Shown here: piece after piece, positions 7,679 to 16,986 of the stretch | Numbering within the stretch: position 1 is the first letter of the stretch | How the letters are laid out: the number at the start of each line of letters is the position of its first letter | Source of the DNA: an uncultured Clostridia bacterium | Lineage (GTDB): Bacteria > Bacillota > Clostridia > Christensenellales > UBA1242 | DNA: 64,000 nucleotides | Assembly (NCBI GenBank): GCA_934747765.1 | Contig: CAKVGZ010000004.1 | Location: 47,627-111,626, forward strand | Reading direction: 5' to 3' | Translations under genes and position numbers: made by a program | The notes under the pieces: model-generated | What the model saw: only the letters and a program-made list of their open reading frames with translations | Told to the model about the DNA's origin: nothing | Database searches by the model: none

Positions 7679-8782
7679 ATGCAAATTGTATGTGATGGAT
7701 TAGATTTAAGTGAAGCAATTATAAAAGTTTCAAGAGCAATTTCAAATAAATCGCCAAATCCAATTTTGGAAGGAATCAAACTTGTTGCCGACAACGATTG
7801 TTTGATTATCAGCGCAACAGACACTGAACTTGCGATTGAAAAGAAAATTAAGGCAGAAGTGAAAGTTGAAGGGGAAACAGTTGTTCCAGGAAAATTCTTT
7901 GTTGAATTTATTAAAAAACTTACAAAAGAAAAAATTGAACTTGTTTTAACAGAAAAAAATCAACTTAAAATCAAGTATACTGACAGTGAAGGTCTTGTTC
8001 AATGTTACAATCCAGCAGAATATCCAAGTTTCAACAAAATTGACTCAAACGACTATTTTGCTCTAAACCAAAATGATTTCAGAGATTTGATTAACAAAAC
8101 AATTTTCTCTGTTGCAGTTGATGACAGTCGTCCAATTTTGAAAGGATGTTTGTTGGAAATTGATGAAGCATCAATAAATGCTGTTGCCCTTGATGGATAC
8201 AGACTTGCTCTTTGCAAAAAAGAACTTAAACATTCAACAATAAAAACAAATGTTATTGTTCCAGCAAGAAGTTTGAACGAAATTTCAAAAATTTTGGGAG
8301 ATAACGAAGAGATAATAAATGTTTACATTCAAAAGAATTTTATAATGGTTGATTTGAAAGACACAAAAATTATAACAAGACTTTTGGATGGCGAATTTTT
8401 GAATTATAAACAAATTATTCCAACAAGTTTTGACACCACAATTGTGATTAATAAAAATCAATTTGAGGACGCCTTAGACAGAGCTTCGCTTCTTTCTAAA
8501 GTTGGCCAAAATAACCTTGTTAAATTTGATATTAAAGAAAACAACATGCAAATAACATCAAATTCTGATATCGGAAACATTTCTGAAAATGTCAATGTTT
8601 CATTCAAAGGCAAGGATTTGAAAATTGCATTCAATGCAAGATATTTCACAGAATGTTCAAGAAACTTATCTGATGAGTTTGTTAAATTAAATTTCAATCT
8701 TTCAACAAATCCTTGTGTCATAACTCCAATTGAAGGAGATGGCTACAAATATTTGATTTTGCCTGTTAGAATGATAAATTAA
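7679..8782 (+). CDS. dnaN: DNA polymerase III beta sliding clamp
   Basis: The processivity clamp that tethers the polymerase and recruits mismatch-repair and origin regulators. The chosen ATG at 7679 gives 367 residues, the usual length, with MQIVCDGLDLSEAI at the N-terminus and an AAGGAG site 8 nt upstream. The first-domain signature SRAISNKSPNPILEGI and the C-terminal YLILPVRM, the normal clamp ending, are present. Three clamp domains fit the length. It is a single-gene transcription unit between its own promoter and a bidirectional terminator, not in a dnaA-dnaN operon. Confidence 0.98.
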   Translation: MQIVCDGLDLSEAIIKVSRAISNKSPNPILEGIKLVADNDCLIISATDTELAIEKKIKAEVKVEGETVVPGKFFVEFIKKLTKEKIELVLTEKNQLKIKYTDSEGLVQCYNPAEYPSFNKIDSNDYFALNQNDFRDLINKTIFSVAVDDSRPILKGCLLEIDEASINAVALDGYRLALCKKELKHSTIKTNVIVPARSLNEISKILGDNEEIINVYIQKNFIMVDLKDTKIITRLLDGEFLNYKQIIPTSFDTTIVINKNQFEDALDRASLLSKVGQNNLVKFDIKENNMQITSNSDIGNISENVNVSFKGKDLKIAFNARYFTECSRNLSDEFVKLNFNLSTNPCVITPIEGDGYKYLILPVRMIN

Positions 8783-8812
8783 AAAGACATATTTTTATTA
8801 TGTCTTTTTTTA
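8781..8812. terminator. Bidirectional terminator between dnaN and the PBP gene
   Basis: An 11-bp stem AAAAAGACATA (8781-8791) with TATGTCTTTTT (8799-8809) and a 7-nt loop. A run on both arms lets it serve the two convergent genes. Confidence 0.8.
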
Positions 8813-8823
8813 TTATAGATTGA

Positions 8824-10731
8824 TTATGAACTATCTGTTATCAAGTATATCGATTGATTTTTGTAGACCAGTGTTCCCGGTGGAGGAAGCTGAGCTGTTA
8901 TGAATGCTCCATCTCCTTGAACTTCATAGCAAAGGCCAAGTTTTTTGAGGGTTGAACAAGCTTCTGCCAAACTCATTCCAACAAGATTTGGAAGGGTTAT
9001 GTTGGCAACAGGAGCAACATATTCTTCTCCACTTTTTGAAATGTTTTTATATTCAAAAATTCCACTGAAAATTTCTTTGGCATATGGAGAAGCAACAACG
9101 CTTCCATAATATGCTCCTGTTCCAGGTTCATCAACAACAACCAAAACAATGTAGTCTGGGTTTGACGCAGGATAGGTTCCGATGAAACTTGAAACGTATT
9201 TGCCTGAAATTTTTCCATTTTCATATTTTTGACTTGTGCCTGTTTTGCCACCAATTTCATAGCCATCAACAAAAGTAAGTTTGCCTGGTTTTGAAACAAC
9301 TTCTTCCAACATTTTGTTTATAATTGCCGAAGTTTCTTTTGAAATAACTTGGCGAACAACAGATTTTTTGTTTTCTGTTATAACAGTTCCATCTGCTGAA
9401 ACGATGGATTTGACCATGCGTGGCTGAAGAAGATATCCACCATTAACACAAGCGGAAATTGCAGTTATGAGTTGCAGTGGAGTTACGGCAATTGCTTGAC
9501 CAAAACCCATTCTTGCAAGGTCAACTGTTTTAATGTTATCTTTGTTCATTATAATTCCGCCAGATTCACCTAAGAAGTCGATTCCTGTTTGTTTGCCTAA
9601 CCCGAATTTTTCGAAATAATTGTAGAAATTGTCAAGACCAAGAAGAAGGGCAAGTTTTGTGAAAACACAGTTGCATGAATTGCAAAGTCCATCTGTCAAA
9701 TCTTCGCTTCCATGGCCTGTTGATTTCCAACACTTGATTTTTTGTCCATCTATAATTGTGTAGCCCGGGCAATAGAAATGGTCGGAAAGGTGGGCAACTT
9801 GCGATTCTAAGGCGCATGCCATAGTTAGAATTTTGAATGTTGAACCTGGTTCATAAACATCCACAATTGCCTGATTTTTCATTTGTTGAAGCATGTTTAA
9901 AATGTCGTCACGAGGAACGTTGTTAAGGTCGAAACTTGGCTTTGTTGACATGGCAAGAATTTCGCCAGTGTTTGGGTCCATAACAATTGCAGTTGCACTT
10001 TTTGCTTTTTGTTCCAGCATGAGTTTTTCAAGCGTTTGTTCAACTTTGAGTTGGATGTTAACATCAATTGTCATGTTGATTGAACACCCTGCCACTGAAG
10101 GAATGAATGATGTTAAACTGTTATACAATTCTTTTCCTTGCAAGTCACTTTGAACCAAAGAACAGCCTGCTATGCCTGAAAGAAGTTCGTTGTAATAGGC
10201 TTCAAGCCCTGCTTGACCAGTGTTGTCTATTGTGGTGAAACCCAAAAGTTGGGTCATCAAATTTCCATAGGGATAATATCTGCTGACATTTTCAGAAAGA
10301 TATACACCACTTAAATTTTGATTAAAAATGTCGATGGCAGTTGCTTTGTCCACTTGCATTTTTATCAGAACTTCGCTGACAGAATTGTTTGACACCTTTT
10401 CAAAAGTTTGGTCTGCGTCAAGACCTAATTTTGAAGAAAGGACAGAAGCAACAGCATTTTTGTCTTTCACCTCGCGCGAACGAACATAGATGTTGTAGGT
10501 TGTGTATGAAACAGCAAGCGAAGAGCCATTTGTGTCATAGATTGTTCCACGTTCGGCTGCAATTGGAAGATCCCTGGTCCATTGTTCTGTGGCTCTTCCT
10601 TGAAGAATTCCACCTCTGAAAACTTGAACATATAAAAGACGACCAATTATTGCACAAAAAAGAAGTATCACTGCAATTGTGAAAACAAATATTCTCTTTT
10701 TAAAAAATTTCAAATTAAATTTATCTAACAC
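8824..10731 (-). CDS. spoVD: Penicillin-binding protein 2 / SpoVD-type transpeptidase
   Basis: A class B PBP, a monofunctional transpeptidase of septal (FtsI) or cortex (SpoVD) synthesis. There is a cytoplasmic basic N-terminus, one membrane helix at about 13-37, then the dimerisation segment with AERGTIYDTNG. The catalytic motifs are S297-x-x-K300 (in PGSTFK), SCN at 352-354 (SxN box) and KTGT at 496-499. One PASTA domain ends the protein (LPNLVGMSLAEACSTL), the architecture typical of SpoVD, although in non-sporulating Clostridia the same type serves division. The start is GTG at 10731 with a GAGAGG site. It is downstream of the FtsL-like gene and rsmH as in dcw clusters. Confidence 0.9.
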   Translation of the reverse strand: MLDKFNLKFFKKRIFVFTIAVILLFCAIIGRLLYVQVFRGGILQGRATEQWTRDLPIAAERGTIYDTNGSSLAVSYTTYNIYVRSREVKDKNAVASVLSSKLGLDADQTFEKVSNNSVSEVLIKMQVDKATAIDIFNQNLSGVYLSENVSRYYPYGNLMTQLLGFTTIDNTGQAGLEAYYNELLSGIAGCSLVQSDLQGKELYNSLTSFIPSVAGCSINMTIDVNIQLKVEQTLEKLMLEQKAKSATAIVMDPNTGEILAMSTKPSFDLNNVPRDDILNMLQQMKNQAIVDVYEPGSTFKILTMACALESQVAHLSDHFYCPGYTIIDGQKIKCWKSTGHGSEDLTDGLCNSCNCVFTKLALLLGLDNFYNYFEKFGLGKQTGIDFLGESGGIIMNKDNIKTVDLARMGFGQAIAVTPLQLITAISACVNGGYLLQPRMVKSIVSADGTVITENKKSVVRQVISKETSAIINKMLEEVVSKPGKLTFVDGYEIGGKTGTSQKYENGKISGKYVSSFIGTYPASNPDYIVLVVVDEPGTGAYYGSVVASPYAKEIFSGIFEYKNISKSGEEYVAPVANITLPNLVGMSLAEACSTLKKLGLCYEVQGDGAFITAQLPPPGTLVYKNQSIYLITDSS

Positions 10732-10776
10732 AAAAAAACCTCTCTATAGTTTATTTTGAGAAGTTTTTGATTATGA

Positions 10777-11553
10777 TTAATTAAATAAATTTGAAAGCCA
10801 ATTGCAAAGTCTATCGAACCAATTGCTTTTAACACTATATTCAACTGGTTCTTTCAGCTTTTCTGGTGTTAATTTAATAACTTGTGCTTCGCCAAGTTTG
10901 TCAATGTTTGTTATGCTGTTTTCATCAACGAGGTCATCCGCCTTTGAAATGTTGCTGATGTGTTTGACAACATTGACGGAATATATTTTGTTGGCTTGTT
11001 CAAGTTCTTGGGTCAAAGTTTTTATTTCAACAGCATTTGAAATTGTCCAACCAATCATGCAAGCAAGAACAGAAACAAGTCCAAAAATCATAATTCCAAG
11101 TCTTGTTTTGAATTTTGCTCGCTTTAAACGTTTTTCTTCTTTTGGGGTTTCCTCTTGAATTTCGTTTGAAACATCTTCTTGAATGTCTTCTTGATTTTTG
11201 TTTTCAGTTTGAATTTCTTCAACTGGTTCAGGTTTAATTTCTATTTCTTGTTTTATTTCAGCTTCAGGTTCTTTTTTTATTTCTTCTTTTGTTTTTGGTT
11301 TTGCAAAAAAAGTTTCGGTTGCTTCAAACTGAATTTTTGGTGAAACAGGTTTTTGTTCAACTTTTTTTTCAGGTTTTGAAAAATTCTTTTTCAAGTTTTC
11401 CATGTAGGTTTCTGTTGAATTATTTTCAAAAAGAACTTTTTTTGCAGATTCTTTTTTAACTTCTTCTTTTGTTTCCACAACAAAATCTTCGGAAGGTTTT
11501 TCTTCCTTTTCCAAAATCAAAGTTCCAACGCGTGATTCTTTCAACGATTTCAT
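10777..11553 (-). CDS. FtsL-like division protein with long cytoplasmic domain
   Basis: A 258-residue bitopic protein located exactly where ftsL sits, between rsmH and the class B PBP. Residues 1 to about 155 are highly charged and low-complexity (Glu/Lys/Pro rich). One membrane segment follows a basic cluster (RLKRAKFKTR; TRLGIMIFGLVSVLACMIGWTI), then a short extracytoplasmic coiled-coil-like stretch (AVEIKTLTQELEQANKIYSV). FtsL proteins have this topology but usually a much shorter cytoplasmic part. The FtsL call rests on position and topology, not on sequence identity. There is no Shine-Dalgarno; a promoter 8 nt upstream suggests a leaderless transcript. Confidence 0.55.
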   Translation of the reverse strand: MKSLKESRVGTLILEKEEKPSEDFVVETKEEVKKESAKKVLFENNSTETYMENLKKNFSKPEKKVEQKPVSPKIQFEATETFFAKPKTKEEIKKEPEAEIKQEIEIKPEPVEEIQTENKNQEDIQEDVSNEIQEETPKEEKRLKRAKFKTRLGIMIFGLVSVLACMIGWTISNAVEIKTLTQELEQANKIYSVNVVKHISNISKADDLVDENSITNIDKLGEAQVIKLTPEKLKEPVEYSVKSNWFDRLCNWLSNLFN

Positions 11554-11561
11554 CTAAATAA

Positions 11562-11590
11562 ATAATATATCAATCAAAACAAAATATCAA
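11562..11590 (-). promoter_or_regulatory. Promoter of the FtsL-like gene, predicting a leaderless or near-leaderless mRNA
   Basis: Minus-strand TTGATA (11585-11590), 17-bp spacer, TATTAT (11562-11567), then 8 nt to the ATG at 11553. It lies in the 42-bp gap after the rsmH stop codon. Confidence 0.6.
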
Positions 11591-11595
11591 GCATT

Positions 11596-12567
11596 TTATA
11601 TTTTTTCTGCAATTCTAAGTTTGGCGCAAGTTGAACGTGAGTTTGCTTTTTGCTCCTCTTGGCTTGCAACAATTGGCTTGTGAGAAATGAGTTTTAGTGA
11701 TGCCTTATGCCCGCAAACACATTTTGGAAAGTTTGGTGGGCAAATGCAGTTTGTTGCAAAGTCTTTGAAAACGTTTTTTATTATTCTATCTTCAAGTGAG
11801 TGGAAAGAAATCACACAAAACCTGCCATGTGGAGCTAAAAAACTGACAAGTTCTTCCACTGTTTCTTTTAACCTGTCAAGTTCTCCATTAACTTCAATTC
11901 TGAGCGCCTGAAACACTTTTTTTGAAGCACCGTTTCTGGAGTAAACAACTTTTTTTGGCATGCTGTTTTCAATTATCTCGTTAAGCTGAAGAGTGGTTTC
12001 AATTGGAGAAATTTGTCTTTGTTTGACAATATTTTTTGCAATTGAAACTGCAAATTCTTCTTCACCATAAACCTTCATCAATGTGATTAATTGTTCCTGC
12101 GAATATGAATTTACGATGTCCTTTGCAGTTAGGGTTTGAGATTGATCCATTCTCATGTCAAGGGGTGCATCTTTTTTAAAACTGAAACCTCTTTCGGCAC
12201 AATCTAATTGAAATGAACTTACACCAAGGTCAATCAAAATTCCGTCAACTGTTGTTATTCCAATTTGACGGAGAACAGAAGGTGCGTTTTTGAAATCACT
12301 TTTGACAATTAAAGCACTTCGACTGTTTGTTTTTTCAAAGTTTTCTGGCGTGTATATTTTTGCAATTTTCGAAAGTCTGTTTGTGGATGCATCGATTGCA
12401 TCTTGGTCTTTATCAAAACCAATCAACAATCCTGTTTTAAGTTTTTCCAAAATATGAAAAGAATGGCCCCCTCCGCCAAGGGTGAGGTCCAAATAGACCC
12501 CATTTGGGGAGATGTTAAGGCCATCTATCACTTCTTTTAAAAGAACTGGTGTGTGAGAAAATTCCAT
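11596..12567 (-). CDS. rsmH: 16S rRNA (cytosine1402-N4)-methyltransferase RsmH
   Basis: Methylates N4 of C1402 in the ribosomal P site using SAM. The N-terminus HTPVLLKEVIDGL, the SAM-binding motif LDLTLGGGGHS, the DLGVSSFQLD region, FSFKKDAPLDMRMD and the C-terminal FHSLEDRIIK are all intact; 323 residues is normal. The ribosome-binding site is AAAGGT about 9 nt upstream. It is the first recognisable gene of a reduced dcw cluster (rsmH, FtsL-like, PBP); mraZ is missing upstream, its place being taken by the large CvpA-like gene 12 nt away. Confidence 0.97.
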   Translation of the reverse strand: MEFSHTPVLLKEVIDGLNISPNGVYLDLTLGGGGHSFHILEKLKTGLLIGFDKDQDAIDASTNRLSKIAKIYTPENFEKTNSRSALIVKSDFKNAPSVLRQIGITTVDGILIDLGVSSFQLDCAERGFSFKKDAPLDMRMDQSQTLTAKDIVNSYSQEQLITLMKVYGEEEFAVSIAKNIVKQRQISPIETTLQLNEIIENSMPKKVVYSRNGASKKVFQALRIEVNGELDRLKETVEELVSFLAPHGRFCVISFHSLEDRIIKNVFKDFATNCICPPNFPKCVCGHKASLKLISHKPIVASQEEQKANSRSTCAKLRIAEKI

Positions 12568-12579
12568 CTTTAGTTACCT

Positions 12580-15500
12580 TTAGTTTATGGCGAAAAGAGA
12601 TTTAACGAGAGATCTAACTTCTGGATTTGCTGTCTTTGCATCAATTGCATTTGACAATGCTTCATTTCCGCCTGTTATTGAATTTGTTATAACAACTCCG
12701 CTTGAAACTGCGTGTGCAAGAACATAGGTTGCTCCATTGCAGAGGTCTGCCAGAGATTCATCCAAGTTAGCATCATTCAAACCAGTTGTCATAAGAACGC
12801 TTATTCTAGTACTTACAGTTTGTTCATTTGAAAGAGTTGTGGTGTTCACTGCCCCTGAAATATCTTTTCCTGTTGAATTTTTAACAGTTTCAATAATGTT
12901 TGTTGCATCTTCGTTTGTTATGTTTCCAAGAGAATCTGCAAGATTTTCGTAAGATTCAGCACTGGATGAATCGGTGTTTGCGAAAGAATCTTTTACGCTG
13001 TTTACTTTGTCGGCAGTTTCTTTTTCAACACCAATAACCTCCAACGCTTCGCCAATGTTGACGTCTGAATTTGTGTCGGAAACAATGTCTAGAATGTCAC
13101 CTTTGCCACCTGAAATTTCTGAAAGTTTCTTTGCGGTTTTAAGGAAATTGATCCATTCAATTTCACCATAAGAAATTGTTGGAGAAACTTCATAACTTTC
13201 TTTAGCATAATCTATCATTGCCACATACAATTCGGCGAACATTCCACCGTTTTCTATGGTCTTGTTGTCGGCAGTTAACTTACAATTTGGATTTGGTTTT
13301 CCATCTGCATAATCATAAGCATTTTCTTTTAGAGCATTTAGGAAATTTCCAACAAGAACAATTTCGTCATCTGTCAATTTTTCAAGGTCAAAATCTTCTT
13401 TTGTCATAACGTCGAAACTTCTTGCAAGAGTTTCAAGAACATTGATTATGTCAGTTTTTTGGTCGTCGGTGATTTGTTCAAGTTTAATTTCTGAAATTTC
13501 CACCACATGAGTTAATGAAGAAATCACTTTTGAAATTCTTTCGTTAACAATGTTCAAAATATATGGCAATGCTTTTTTGAAAAGTTGACTTTGATATAAT
13601 GTTGTGACAAGAGTATTAAGTGATGTTTCTTCTGGCTTTGTGTCAACAAGAGGAAGAAGTGCGTGTTTGAAAACTTTCGACACAAGAGTGTTGTTAATCA
13701 CAATGTCTTTGTATCCAGTTGGATACAAAGTTGTTTTTATTGATTCTCCGTCTTGTTCTTTCTCTGCAATACTCAGCAGGATATTTAATAGTTCCAATTC
13801 TTTGTCCCAAGAGAAGTTTGGTTGTTTTGCAACTTCTGGTGACATAAGTTTGTTGAAACTTTCATTTTTTGAAAGAGCATCGAAAATTGAATTGTATGTT
13901 TTTTCTGTGAGAGATATCAATTTTATATTGTTTAATGCCTTTGCAATGTAGCTTGCTTTCACAACATCGTTAATGTCTTTGTCGTTGAAAGTGAAAACAG
14001 TTTCAAAAGCATTTTCTTTGAAGTTTTTGTAACCAAATGAACAAATTGCATCAATCAAACATTCGGCACTGCGAACTGTTTGAATTTTGTCTTGAGCGGA
14101 AAGATATGTGAAATTTGTTAAGTCAATTTCAACAACTTCTTTCCCTATTGACTCTCTTATGGAAGGAACAAGTTCGTTGAATTTTTCTAGACCGAATTTA
14201 ATTGATTTTTGTGTTATCTTGGAATCTAGGACAGGAACAAGAATAACTTTTGTTGTTTGATATTCGCCAATTTTTTGTTGAAGTTTTGATGCAACATAGT
14301 CAACGTCAAGTTCTTCTTTGATTGCATGATGCAAAATTCCACTTTGTTTGAGAGCAACAATTGAAGGTTTCAAAAATTGAATTTCGGTTTCCAAATTGCT
14401 TGTTTTGATAACTCCTGCATCCACGAAATTTTTTAATGTTTCATGTGTTTGTGCATAATCCACCAACGCATTGAAACTGTTTATTTTTTGTCCAACGAAA
14501 AGTGGATTTGATTGAAGATAACCTGCTGTTTTTGAAATGTAATCAACAAGTTTTTCAAAATCGGCTGTTGAAAATTCTTTAGAAATAAGGATTGAGAAAT
14601 CGGCAAAAACTTTGTCGGCATCATATTTGTTTATTGTGTCAAAAGCACTTAACAAAACTTTTGCTTCATCTGAGAAAGTTGAATTGAATTTTGACCAATC
14701 GACCTTGCTTTTGTCAAGTCTTCCAAGATTTACGTTTTCGCCAAGCTTCTTTTCCAAAATTTCAAGTGCAACGTTTCCGCCTTCAGTCACTAAAACTTTG
14801 GTTGCAGATTTTGAAAGCAAATTGCTTGTTATTGAATTCAAAAGCTCATAATTATTTTTCGATAGGCTGGACACAATGGTTTTGTAATCTCTTTTCCCGC
14901 CAACAATGTCATCAACAAGTCCAACTCGGCAAGCCGATTTTCCAACTTCAATGACTCCTCCAAACTGAGTTTTCAGCGCATCCACAAATCCATCTGGGTC
15001 TTTTTTAATTTCGTCAACAACTGCATTTGCAACAAACTTTATTTCAGTGTTGTATTCAAGATTTTTAAACATTTCTGTTTCATAAAGGTAGTTCAAGGCA
15101 TAAGGCAAAGCATCAACAGCAACTGCTCGGAATGTGCCAATGTTGAACACTGCGTCAACAATGGCGTCCACTTTTTTGAAGTCTATTTTTGAATAGGAAT
15201 CTAAAGTTCCAACTTCGTCAACAAGATAAACAACATTGTCGTAAATCTTTGCAACATTTTTTATGTCGGCGCGAATTGACACTTTTTGATTGTTAACTTT
15301 CAAAGATGTCACCGAATCAAAAATTAAGTCATCAAGTCCGCCAATTGTCAAAATTTTTCCAGCCACACTGTTTGAATAGGCGTTGACATAAGAAATGATT
15401 TCATCTCCCACATAATAACGAATGAGGTCTGAACTTGTTTCTGTCAAAACTTCAGATTCTGCACTGACGGAATCTTGTTTTGCAACGTCAGAAAAAGTTG

Positions 15501-16128
15501 ATGTGATTGAAGTTATTGGAAGAAGAAGCAAGAAAATAAAGATGAATCCGTTAACAAGACCAACGCAAGCACCCCACCATCCATGTTTGTTTTGTTTTGG
15601 AACAAGAATTTGTTGAAGTTCAGGTTTTATGAGCTGACCTTTTGATTTTTTTGCAAGTTTCTTTTGTTTTTTTGCTTGTTTTTCAAGTTTGCTTTGTTTA
15701 AGTGATGTTTTTGCTATAATGATATAGATAATCCAACTAAGGAAAGATGTAAACAAAACAAGAATAAAAAATACAACTATGTCAAGAATAATCGATGGAA
15801 GAGAATCGATAAGTTTCATGACGGAGGGCATAGAATTTACAGCATCTAAAACTTTTTGATTTGAAAGAAGTAATCCTTTAAGTGCTTCGGATAAGGTTGA
15901 AGCAACTTTTCCTTCCACAACAATTCCAAATTTAGAAATGTCTATGTCAAGAAGCGTGCTGGAAATTGGTTTTGTTATAAGACCGGCAATAATCATGCAC
16001 AGAACAAAAACTCCAAGTCTGATTGAACTTTTGACAAGACCACGCTTTAGACCAATCAAAAATCCAACAACCAAACTTAAAATTAGGACAATATATAAAC
16101 TCAAAGTTATGATAAGACTAACATTCAT
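12580..16128 (-). CDS. Very large CvpA-like membrane protein with extracytoplasmic domain
   Basis: An 1182-residue protein starting at the ATG at 16128 with GGAG 6 nt upstream (an in-frame TTG four codons earlier is not preferred). The N-terminal 230 residues resemble the CvpA/colicin V production family: four membrane segments, the motif GFLIGLKRGLVKSSIRLG after the first, a Lys-rich cytoplasmic loop (KLEKQAKKQKKLAKKSK), and GWWGACVGLVNGFIFIFLLLLP. The remaining about 950 residues lack membrane segments and by the positive-inside rule face outwards; they are helical, Val/Asp/Lys/Ser rich and not recognised. It sits 12 nt before rsmH, so co-transcription with the division cluster is likely. 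The function is unknown; a role in envelope or division is only a guess from position. Confidence 0.7.
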   Translation of the reverse strand: MNVSLIITLSLYIVLILSLVVGFLIGLKRGLVKSSIRLGVFVLCMIIAGLITKPISSTLLDIDISKFGIVVEGKVASTLSEALKGLLLSNQKVLDAVNSMPSVMKLIDSLPSIILDIVVFFILVLFTSFLSWIIYIIIAKTSLKQSKLEKQAKKQKKLAKKSKGQLIKPELQQILVPKQNKHGWWGACVGLVNGFIFIFLLLLPITSITSTFSDVAKQDSVSAESEVLTETSSDLIRYYVGDEIISYVNAYSNSVAGKILTIGGLDDLIFDSVTSLKVNNQKVSIRADIKNVAKIYDNVVYLVDEVGTLDSYSKIDFKKVDAIVDAVFNIGTFRAVAVDALPYALNYLYETEMFKNLEYNTEIKFVANAVVDEIKKDPDGFVDALKTQFGGVIEVGKSACRVGLVDDIVGGKRDYKTIVSSLSKNNYELLNSITSNLLSKSATKVLVTEGGNVALEILEKKLGENVNLGRLDKSKVDWSKFNSTFSDEAKVLLSAFDTINKYDADKVFADFSILISKEFSTADFEKLVDYISKTAGYLQSNPLFVGQKINSFNALVDYAQTHETLKNFVDAGVIKTSNLETEIQFLKPSIVALKQSGILHHAIKEELDVDYVASKLQQKIGEYQTTKVILVPVLDSKITQKSIKFGLEKFNELVPSIRESIGKEVVEIDLTNFTYLSAQDKIQTVRSAECLIDAICSFGYKNFKENAFETVFTFNDKDINDVVKASYIAKALNNIKLISLTEKTYNSIFDALSKNESFNKLMSPEVAKQPNFSWDKELELLNILLSIAEKEQDGESIKTTLYPTGYKDIVINNTLVSKVFKHALLPLVDTKPEETSLNTLVTTLYQSQLFKKALPYILNIVNERISKVISSLTHVVEISEIKLEQITDDQKTDIINVLETLARSFDVMTKEDFDLEKLTDDEIVLVGNFLNALKENAYDYADGKPNPNCKLTADNKTIENGGMFAELYVAMIDYAKESYEVSPTISYGEIEWINFLKTAKKLSEISGGKGDILDIVSDTNSDVNIGEALEVIGVEKETADKVNSVKDSFANTDSSSAESYENLADSLGNITNEDATNIIETVKNSTGKDISGAVNTTTLSNEQTVSTRISVLMTTGLNDANLDESLADLCNGATYVLAHAVSSGVVITNSITGGNEALSNAIDAKTANPEVRSLVKSLFAIN

Positions 16129-16144
16129 AATAAACTCCAAAATA

Positions 16145-16150
16145 ATTATA
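16145..16150 (-). promoter_or_regulatory. Possible -10 box of the CvpA-like gene
   Basis: A minus-strand TATAAT lies 16 nt upstream of the start codon. No convincing -35 is seen at 16-18 bp, so the promoter is provisional. Confidence 0.4.
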
Positions 16151-16210
16151 CCCTAATTATAGACTTTTTAATGGGATTTTTCAATCTATTTTCCAACAAT
16201 GACCGAGAAA

Positions 16211-16248
16211 AAAATAAAAAAAGGGCGAAATAACAAAGATTATTCGCC
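16211..16248 (-). terminator. Terminator of the SHOCT-domain gene
   Basis: A stem GGCGAA / TTCGCC (16243-16248 with 16224-16229) extended by AT pairs, followed on the minus strand by a seven-T run. It overlaps the stop codon. Confidence 0.75.
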
Positions 16249-16884
16249 AAGAAGTTTTGCTTTTGATTCTAAATATTGCTTTTCGGAAATTTCGCCAGAA
16301 TCCCTGAGCGCATTTAAGCGACGGATTTTTGTTATTAAATCCGTCCCGTCAAAATTATATTCTTGAAGTTCTGGAATGTTTTTTTCATTTATCGATGGCT
16401 TTAGAATTTGCTTTTTGCCAATTCCAAATCGAATTGTTCCAATAAATTGGAAAAGTAACACCATGAAAGAAAGAACAGAAATACAAATGAGTGGAATGTC
16501 AAAAACATCATTTACACACACAACAATGAAACTTGCCAAGAAGAATGCAAAGCACAGTGTTTCGGAGATGAGAAAATATATATGTATTCCAAATTTGTTA
16601 TAATAACTTCCAGTTTCTTTTTTAGATTTAACAATGGTTATTATTCCAAAAATTAAAGATAGAATTCCAAGAAGTCCATAAACAGCAATAACTCCATAAA
16701 GTGAATAGATTATTAGAGCAATTGGGTCTTTTATAACAAGACTTAGTTCAAAAGCAAAAGATGAACTAATTCCTGCAACAAAATCTGGGAACACAAAAAA
16801 CATAACAACAATTGAAATGAGAGCAATTCCTAGAATAATGTTAAGTGCGCCAGATAAAACAAAACAATTCTTTCCCTTTCTCAT
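16240..16884 (-). CDS. Four-helix membrane protein with C-terminal SHOCT-like domain
   Basis: A 214-residue protein. Four hydrophobic segments are visible at about 10-32, 55-82, 100-122 and 128-150. The cytoplasmic tail ends with a SHOCT-like motif: ITKIRRLNALRDSGEISEKQYLESKAKLL. SHOCT is a short domain often found at the end of membrane or oligomeric proteins, with a proposed oligomerisation role. The specific function is not recognisable. The start has a strong GGGAGGA site. It is a single-gene unit between its own promoter and a terminator, and its promoter region is shared back to back with the next gene. Confidence 0.75.
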   Translation of the reverse strand: MRKGKNCFVLSGALNIILGIALISIVVMFFVFPDFVAGISSSFAFELSLVIKDPIALIIYSLYGVIAVYGLLGILSLIFGIITIVKSKKETGSYYNKFGIHIYFLISETLCFAFFLASFIVVCVNDVFDIPLICISVLSFMVLLFQFIGTIRFGIGKKQILKPSINEKNIPELQEYNFDGTDLITKIRRLNALRDSGEISEKQYLESKAKLLGE

Positions 16885-16904
16885 ATTATCCTCCCTACAT
16901 ATAC

Positions 16905-16933
16905 ATTATATATGTTAATGATTTAAATATCAA
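16905..16933 (-). promoter_or_regulatory. Promoter of the SHOCT-domain gene
   Basis: Minus-strand TTGATA (16928-16933), 17-bp spacer, TATAAT (16905-16910). Confidence 0.8.
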
Positions 16934-16970
16934 GAATTTTTTTATTTTGGTTTATTTTCATAAAAAAAAA

Positions 16971-16979
16971 TGATACTAT
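16971..16979 (+). promoter_or_regulatory. Extended -10 box of the YgjV-like gene, predicting a leaderless mRNA
   Basis: TGATACTAT, an extended -10, ends 7 nt before the ATG at 16987. The -35 region is poor (TTTATT at the correct distance). No ribosome-binding site is present between the box and the start codon. Confidence 0.5.
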
Positions 16980-16986
16980 AAGTTAA

